Source of the DNA: JAFGTP01 sp964472715
GTDB taxonomy: Bacteria; Fidelibacterota; UBA2242; JAFGTP01
Length of the DNA: 9,858 nt
Reading direction: 5' to 3'
Assembly: GCA_964472715.1 (NCBI GenBank)
Contig: CAYYMT010000129.1
Coordinates: 1-9,858 of the forward strand
Part shown: positions 6,682 to 9,858 of the stretch, in pieces
Numbering within the stretch: the first letter of the stretch is position 1
Layout of the letters: each line of letters opens with the position of its first letter
Translations under genes and position numbers: made by a program
Notes under the pieces: generated by a model
The model's input: only the letters and a program-made list of their open reading frames with translations
The model's database searches: none
Told to the model about the DNA's origin: nothing

Positions 6682-7927
6682 ATGAAATTANNNNNNNNNN
6701 NNNNNNNNNNNNNNNNNNNNNNNNNNNNNNNNNNNNNNNNNNNNNNNNNNNNNNNNNNNNNNNNNNNNNNNNNNNNNNNNNNNNNNNNNNCGGTTCAGCA
6801 CCGATAGTCCGACGATTAAAATGATCTTTGAGCCCAGAGACGGCGGTGGAAAAATGGGACTGACCCAGGCTTTTGCGGTTTTTGCCGACTCTACGCTTAT
6901 TAATGTGTTCGAGTCATTGGAATTTACGATTGACTCGCCAAATCGCGATTCTATTGTGGATTACGAGGTGACGCTTCCCAGTCTTCATGCTGTCAATTTT
7001 ATTGGAATGACACTGGAAGAGGGGCACACACTCAAGCCATTACCGCCAAACAATCTGCCGGATTACGTGGCGATCGGCAATTCCATTACCCACGGCACCG
7101 GTCATCAATCCGCGACCCATGTTACCTATCCTTTTGTCATGGCCCAGGCAATGAATTGGGACCTGACCAACCTCGCTGTGGCCGGCGCGCGAACCGGCTG
7201 GCCCATTGCGCAACTATTTAAGGATAAACCAGTCGACTTTGTCACAATCCTTTTGGGATTCAATGACTGGATGTGGGACAACAAAGATTTATCCTACAAA
7301 ATCGATCAATATACAAGATTGCTGGATACACTCCGGTATCATCAACCTGAGGCAAAAATCTTCTGTATTACGCCAATAACCACCACCAAAACAGACCCAC
7401 AATACCAGGTGTCCTTTACATTGCAACAATACCGTGAAGCCCTGGTCAGAACAATTACCCGGCGCAAAGCCCGCTCAGGTGATGAAAATTTATTCCTGAT
7501 CCATGGAGATTCTATTTCAACTAAAAATATGCTTATGGATGGCATCCATCTGGGACAGGCCGGCGCACCCCTATTTGCTGCAAAATTGACGGCGGAAATC
7601 AAAGAGATACTCGCGACGACCGTCGATCTAAAAGATAATTCGAGACACCCAAAGGAATTCAAACTGAATCGGGTTTACCCCAATCCGTTCAATCCGGAAA
7701 CCACCATCGAATACGAACTGGCCGACGCCGGTCTCACGCGCATTGATATTTATGATTTGGCAGGCAATAAAGTGAAAGAACTTTTGAACCGGCGACAACG
7801 GGCAGGACAATATGCTGCTACTTTTCATGCCACCGGAATGAGCAGTGGTATGTACATTATCAAACTGAAGCATGTCAACGGTACTCTCCATTATATAGCA
7901 ACAGAAAAATGTTTATTTTTAAAATAG
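6682..7927 (+). CDS. Secreted SGNH/GDSL hydrolase with T9SS sorting domain (interrupted by gap)
   Basis: The firm coding part is 6791-7927, which is open from the gap. The likely start is ATG 6682 (MKL, then gap): its leader, GAGACGCTA before ATGAAA, closely matches that of the glycosidase gene. As drawn, 6682 is out of frame with the downstream part, so the 100 N cannot be the true length if this start is right. A beta-rich N-terminal domain reaches to about nt 7045, as in the two-domain Lipase_GDSL_3/GxDLY group. The SGNH core follows: DYVAIGNSITHG with nucleophile Ser (codon 7082-7084), the block II Gly in NLAVAGAR, the block III Asn in LLGFNDW, and the DGIH catalytic Asp-His (codons 7538-7540 and 7547-7549). 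GNSI replaces the usual GDSI. Residues from nt 7655 to the end form the sorting domain (YPNPFNPETTIEYEL, SSGMYIIKL). The role is an esterase on acylated glycans or similar (inference). Confidence 0.83.
6691..6790. other. Assembly gap (100 N) in the N-terminal part of the SGNH gene
   Basis: Exactly 100 N, a placeholder. The missing DNA should hold the rest of a signal peptide and the first part of the N-terminal beta domain. The frame mismatch across it (6682 against 6791) shows that the drawn size is not exact if 6682 is the true start. Confidence 0.95.
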
Positions 7928-7929
7928 GA
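7926..7929 (+). promoter_or_regulatory. Ribosome binding site overlapping the SGNH gene stop codon
   Basis: AGGA begins inside the TAG stop (7925-7927) and lies 8 nt before ATG 7938. This supports the chosen start and suggests translational coupling of the SGNH and serine hydrolase genes on one transcript. Confidence 0.6.
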
Positions 7930-7937
7930 TTTATTTT

Positions 7938-9443
7938 ATGCGATCACTCTTGACAATTTTATTTCTGACAATATCACTATTTTCACAAAGCGCACTGGAC
8001 ACAAAACTCGCCAGGATCAAGCAAAAATATAATCTTGTGGGAATGTCTGTGGCAGTTGTGCGTGATACATCGGTAATTTTCGCTAAAGGCTATGGTAAAC
8101 GGGATGTAGGCCGCGATCTACCCATGGAAGCCGGTACACAATACCGCATCGCGTCAATCTCAAAAATGGTTTCGGCAACCGCCCTGATGAAACTCTATGA
8201 CGAAGGGAAATTCAAACTAAATGATGATATCAGCGATTACCTGGGCTATACTTTTCGCAATCCTAATTTTCCTGAGCAACCGATTACCTTTCGAAAACTC
8301 ATGGCCCACACCAGTTCCATTCGTGACGGCTCAAAATATCACAGTTTTTTATCCGACGGTTACAACAGTGATGATCCGCCCTCCATTCAAGAACTTTTCC
8401 TCAAAAACGGTGATTATTATGCCTCCGACATCTGGGCGTATAAGTCGCCGAATACCAACTATTTTCAATATGCTAATGCCAATTACGGTGTAATCGCGTC
8501 CCTGGTGGAAATTCTGAGCGGTAAGCGCTTCGACCGATATTGTCGCGAAGAATTATTCGCGCCTCTGAATATGAACGCTGATTTTAATGTGGCTGAATTA
8601 GACAGCATAAATAACCTGGCAGCCTTATATCGTCGCAGCGGCAATTCCTGGTCCGCACAGGTGGATAATTACCAAGGCAATCAGCCTGATGAAAGAAATC
8701 TTGACAATTATGAATTAGGCAGCAATGGGTTTATTTTCGGCCCCCAGGGCGGACTTCGAGCATCGGCACTGGAACTGGCGAATTTTATGATATGCCACAT
8801 GCACGATGGCTTATTCAAGGGACAACAACTGTTCAGCGATACTACAATAGCACAGATGCACGGGACAGTCTGGAAATATACCGGTGGAAATGGCAACAAT
8901 TACTTCGGTATTTTCAATGAGTATGCGCTGGGAAATCACACAACTACCGACCTGTTACCCGGCGTATCATTGACTGGCCATCCCGGTGAGGCCTATGGAC
9001 TGATCAGTGACATGTACTTTTCCAAAGAAAAAAATTTCGGCATCACTTTTCTGACCAATGGCGGTGAATGGGGATATGGCGATTACTCCGGTTGGTACAA
9101 TGTGGAAGAAGATGTCTTTAATGCCTGCTATGACGAATTAGCAAACATCACTGCTATTCACGAAGATCCTCCTATTACTGCTGAATTTGGCATTGCCAAT
9201 ATCTATCCCAATCCTTTTAATCCCGATACGATTATTTCCTTTTATGTGAATAAACCGGAAACCATTACGATGAAAATATTTGATATGCAGGGCAGAGAAG
9301 TAAAAACCGTGACTCACAAGCGCTTCAATGTCGGCTACCACCAGGTAAAATTCAATGGCAGTGATCTGGCAAGTGGTCTCTATTTCTGCCAACTGATTAC
9401 GAAGGATTTTGTGGATTCAAGAAAGATTATGTTATTGAAATAA
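7938..9443 (+). CDS. Secreted class C beta-lactamase-fold serine hydrolase with T9SS sorting domain
   Basis: This 501-residue protein has a signal peptide at about 1-18 (RSLLTILFLTISLFSQS). The beta-lactamase/penicillin-binding fold spans about 20-405. Ser73 lies in the S-x-x-K motif SISK (73-76), the Y-x-N motif is YAN (178-180), and the third motif is HPG (348-350) where enzymes acting on beta-lactams often have KTG. HxG is common in family esterases, D-aminopeptidases and other peptidases. Residues 416-501 are the sorting domain (IYPNPFNPD, IFDMQGREVKTV, ASGLYFCQL, ending RKIMLLK). It starts 10 nt after the SGNH gene, so the two are probably one operon. With a surface-targeting tail and glycan-type neighbours, a cell-wall peptide or ester hydrolase is more likely than an antibiotic-resistance enzyme. 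The substrate cannot be read from the sequence. Confidence 0.88.
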   Translation: MRSLLTILFLTISLFSQSALDTKLARIKQKYNLVGMSVAVVRDTSVIFAKGYGKRDVGRDLPMEAGTQYRIASISKMVSATALMKLYDEGKFKLNDDISDYLGYTFRNPNFPEQPITFRKLMAHTSSIRDGSKYHSFLSDGYNSDDPPSIQELFLKNGDYYASDIWAYKSPNTNYFQYANANYGVIASLVEILSGKRFDRYCREELFAPLNMNADFNVAELDSINNLAALYRRSGNSWSAQVDNYQGNQPDERNLDNYELGSNGFIFGPQGGLRASALELANFMICHMHDGLFKGQQLFSDTTIAQMHGTVWKYTGGNGNNYFGIFNEYALGNHTTTDLLPGVSLTGHPGEAYGLISDMYFSKEKNFGITFLTNGGEWGYGDYSGWYNVEEDVFNACYDELANITAIHEDPPITAEFGIANIYPNPFNPDTIISFYVNKPETITMKIFDMQGREVKTVTHKRFNVGYHQVKFNGSDLASGLYFCQLITKDFVDSRKIMLLK

Positions 9444-9449
9444 AGATTA

Positions 9450-9759
9450 TTACGTACACGGATAAATGAATTTAACGGATAAGATTTTGTTTATTTTAAT
9501 CCGTGTTTTTCCTGAAAATCCGTGAGCATAATTAACATTTTTGACATTAGGAAGAAAATTGTTTAGGACACGGATAAACATAACCGCACGGATAAGATTT
9601 TGTTTATTTTTATCCGTGTTTTTCCTGAAAATCCGTGAGCATTAATTAATATTTTTGACATTAGGAAGAAAATTGTTTAGGACACGGATAAGCAGAATTG
9701 CACGGATATGAAATATTATTGAATTGATCCGTGTTATTCTGAAAAATCCGTGTACGTAA
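9450..9759. mobile_element. MITE-like element: 14-bp terminal inverted repeats around a tandem array
   Basis: TTACGTACACGGAT (9450-9463) and ATCCGTGTACGTAA (9746-9759) are perfect inverted repeats bounding 310 bp with no gene. Inside are three units starting at CACGGAT (9457, 9569 and 9683), each with CACGGAT-type arms followed by ATCCGTG arms. The outermost TACGTA is its own reverse complement. It could therefore also be read as a 6-bp target duplication around an element running CACGGAT to ATCCGTG (9457-9752). No transposase is present, so if it moves it depends on one elsewhere. Together with 9760-9787 it explains the 344-nt space between the two genes. Confidence 0.55.
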
Positions 9760-9781
9760 AAAAACATTCCAATCCGTGAGC
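9457..9781. repeat. Tandem array of CACGGAT/ATCCGTG hairpin units
   Basis: Units 1 (9457-9568, 112 nt) and 2 (9569-9682, 114 nt) are nearly identical. Over 9475-9568 against 9588-9682 I count only two substitutions and one single-base insertion. Unit 3 (from 9683) keeps the arms but has a diverged interior. Each unit holds two CACGGAT-like arms and two ATCCGTG arms; in unit 2 the pairs are 9587-9595 with 9610-9618 and 9569-9575 with 9631-9637. A last ATCCGTG lies at 9772-9778. Confidence 0.9.
9587..9623 (+). terminator. Possible intrinsic terminator in repeat unit 2
   Basis: CACGGATAA (9587-9595) pairs perfectly with TTATCCGTG (9610-9618) over a 14-nt AT-rich loop, followed by five T (9619-9623). 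It could end transcripts from the serine hydrolase gene. The stem is AT-rich toward the loop and the loop is long, so it may be weak; unit 1 has a shorter version. Confidence 0.35.
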
Positions 9782-9787
9782 AAAAAA

Positions 9788-9858
9788 ATGATGAATGAAT
9801 TAAATAAATATCTGGTACAACTCGGCCTGCGCAAAGGACAGCATGTAATGGTCCATAC
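9788..9858 (+). CDS. AAC(3)-family N-acetyltransferase-like protein, N-terminus only (3'-truncated)
   Basis: Only 23 full codons are visible, running to the right edge. The peptide MNELNKYLVQLGLRKGQHVM followed by VH matches the start of the aminoglycoside 3-N-acetyltransferase-like family, where a short helix is followed by LGLRxGDxVMVHxS. The family transfers acetyl from acetyl-CoA to an amino group. Many chromosomal members act on cellular amino sugars or unknown substrates rather than drugs. The start is ATG 9788 or 9791; an in-frame GTG at 9776 lies inside the adjoining repeat. No strong Shine-Dalgarno is present, only GAG at 9778-9780 contributed by the repeat end. The call rests on very few residues. 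Confidence 0.6.
   Translation, partial: MMNELNKYLVQLGLRKGQHVMVH

Noticed and set aside
6655..6683. Sigma-70-type promoter starting with TTGACA
   Set aside because: No acceptable -10 box lies about 17 nt downstream, and promoters in this group of bacteria often differ from the E. coli consensus.
7938..9443. Antibiotic-resistance beta-lactamase
   Set aside because: The third motif is HPG rather than KTG, and the protein has a T9SS tail and glycan-type neighbours; the fold is shared by many peptidases and esterases.
9457..9781. CRISPR array
   Set aside because: The repeated units are over 100 nt, nearly identical throughout, and have no alternation of short constant repeats with unique spacers; no cas genes are present.

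Overview
The window is a piece of a bacterial genome with every recognisable gene on the + strand. Two runs of exactly 100 N mark it as a scaffolded draft, probably metagenome-derived. Three consecutive secreted proteins end in the C-terminal domain that starts around YPNPFN and closes with a KxxLxK-like tail, the type IX secretion (T9SS) type A sorting / FlgD-like domain. That places the organism in the Fibrobacteres-Chlorobi-Bacteroidetes superphylum or a relative (Calditrichota, KSB1, Marinimicrobia or Ignavibacteria-like). I cannot name the phylum from this window alone.

Layout. 2-838: 3' end of a polytopic membrane permease. 857-3004: a hydantoinase/oxoprolinase (HyuA)-type ATPase-fold protein 18 nt downstream, so probably co-transcribed with the permease. 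3089-4381: a DUF5009/COG4299 multi-pass membrane acyltransferase-like protein, interrupted by an assembly gap. 4509-6428: a secreted GHL10 (DUF187) glycosidase-like protein with a C-terminal beta-sandwich module and a T9SS tail. 6682 (start) to 7927: a secreted SGNH/GDSL hydrolase with a T9SS tail, interrupted near its N-terminus by the second gap. 7938-9443: a secreted class C beta-lactamase-fold serine hydrolase with a T9SS tail, only 10 nt downstream. 9788 to the right edge: the first residues of an AAC(3)-family acetyltransferase-like protein.

Working model (inference). The DUF5009 protein, the GHL10 glycosidase, the SGNH esterase and the penicillin-binding-fold hydrolase make a plausible set for breaking down and salvaging an acylated amino-sugar polymer such as cell-wall glycan. 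The first two genes look like a separate uptake-and-processing pair for a small cyclic amide or organic acid.

The most unusual content is between the genes. Every intergenic space longer than about 80 nt holds a palindromic repeat, and the four spaces hold four different kinds. The most striking is a 310-bp non-coding element at 9450-9759. It has perfect 14-bp terminal inverted repeats and an internal, nearly identical tandem duplication of about 113 bp. It resembles a miniature inverted-repeat element and lies right before the acetyltransferase gene.
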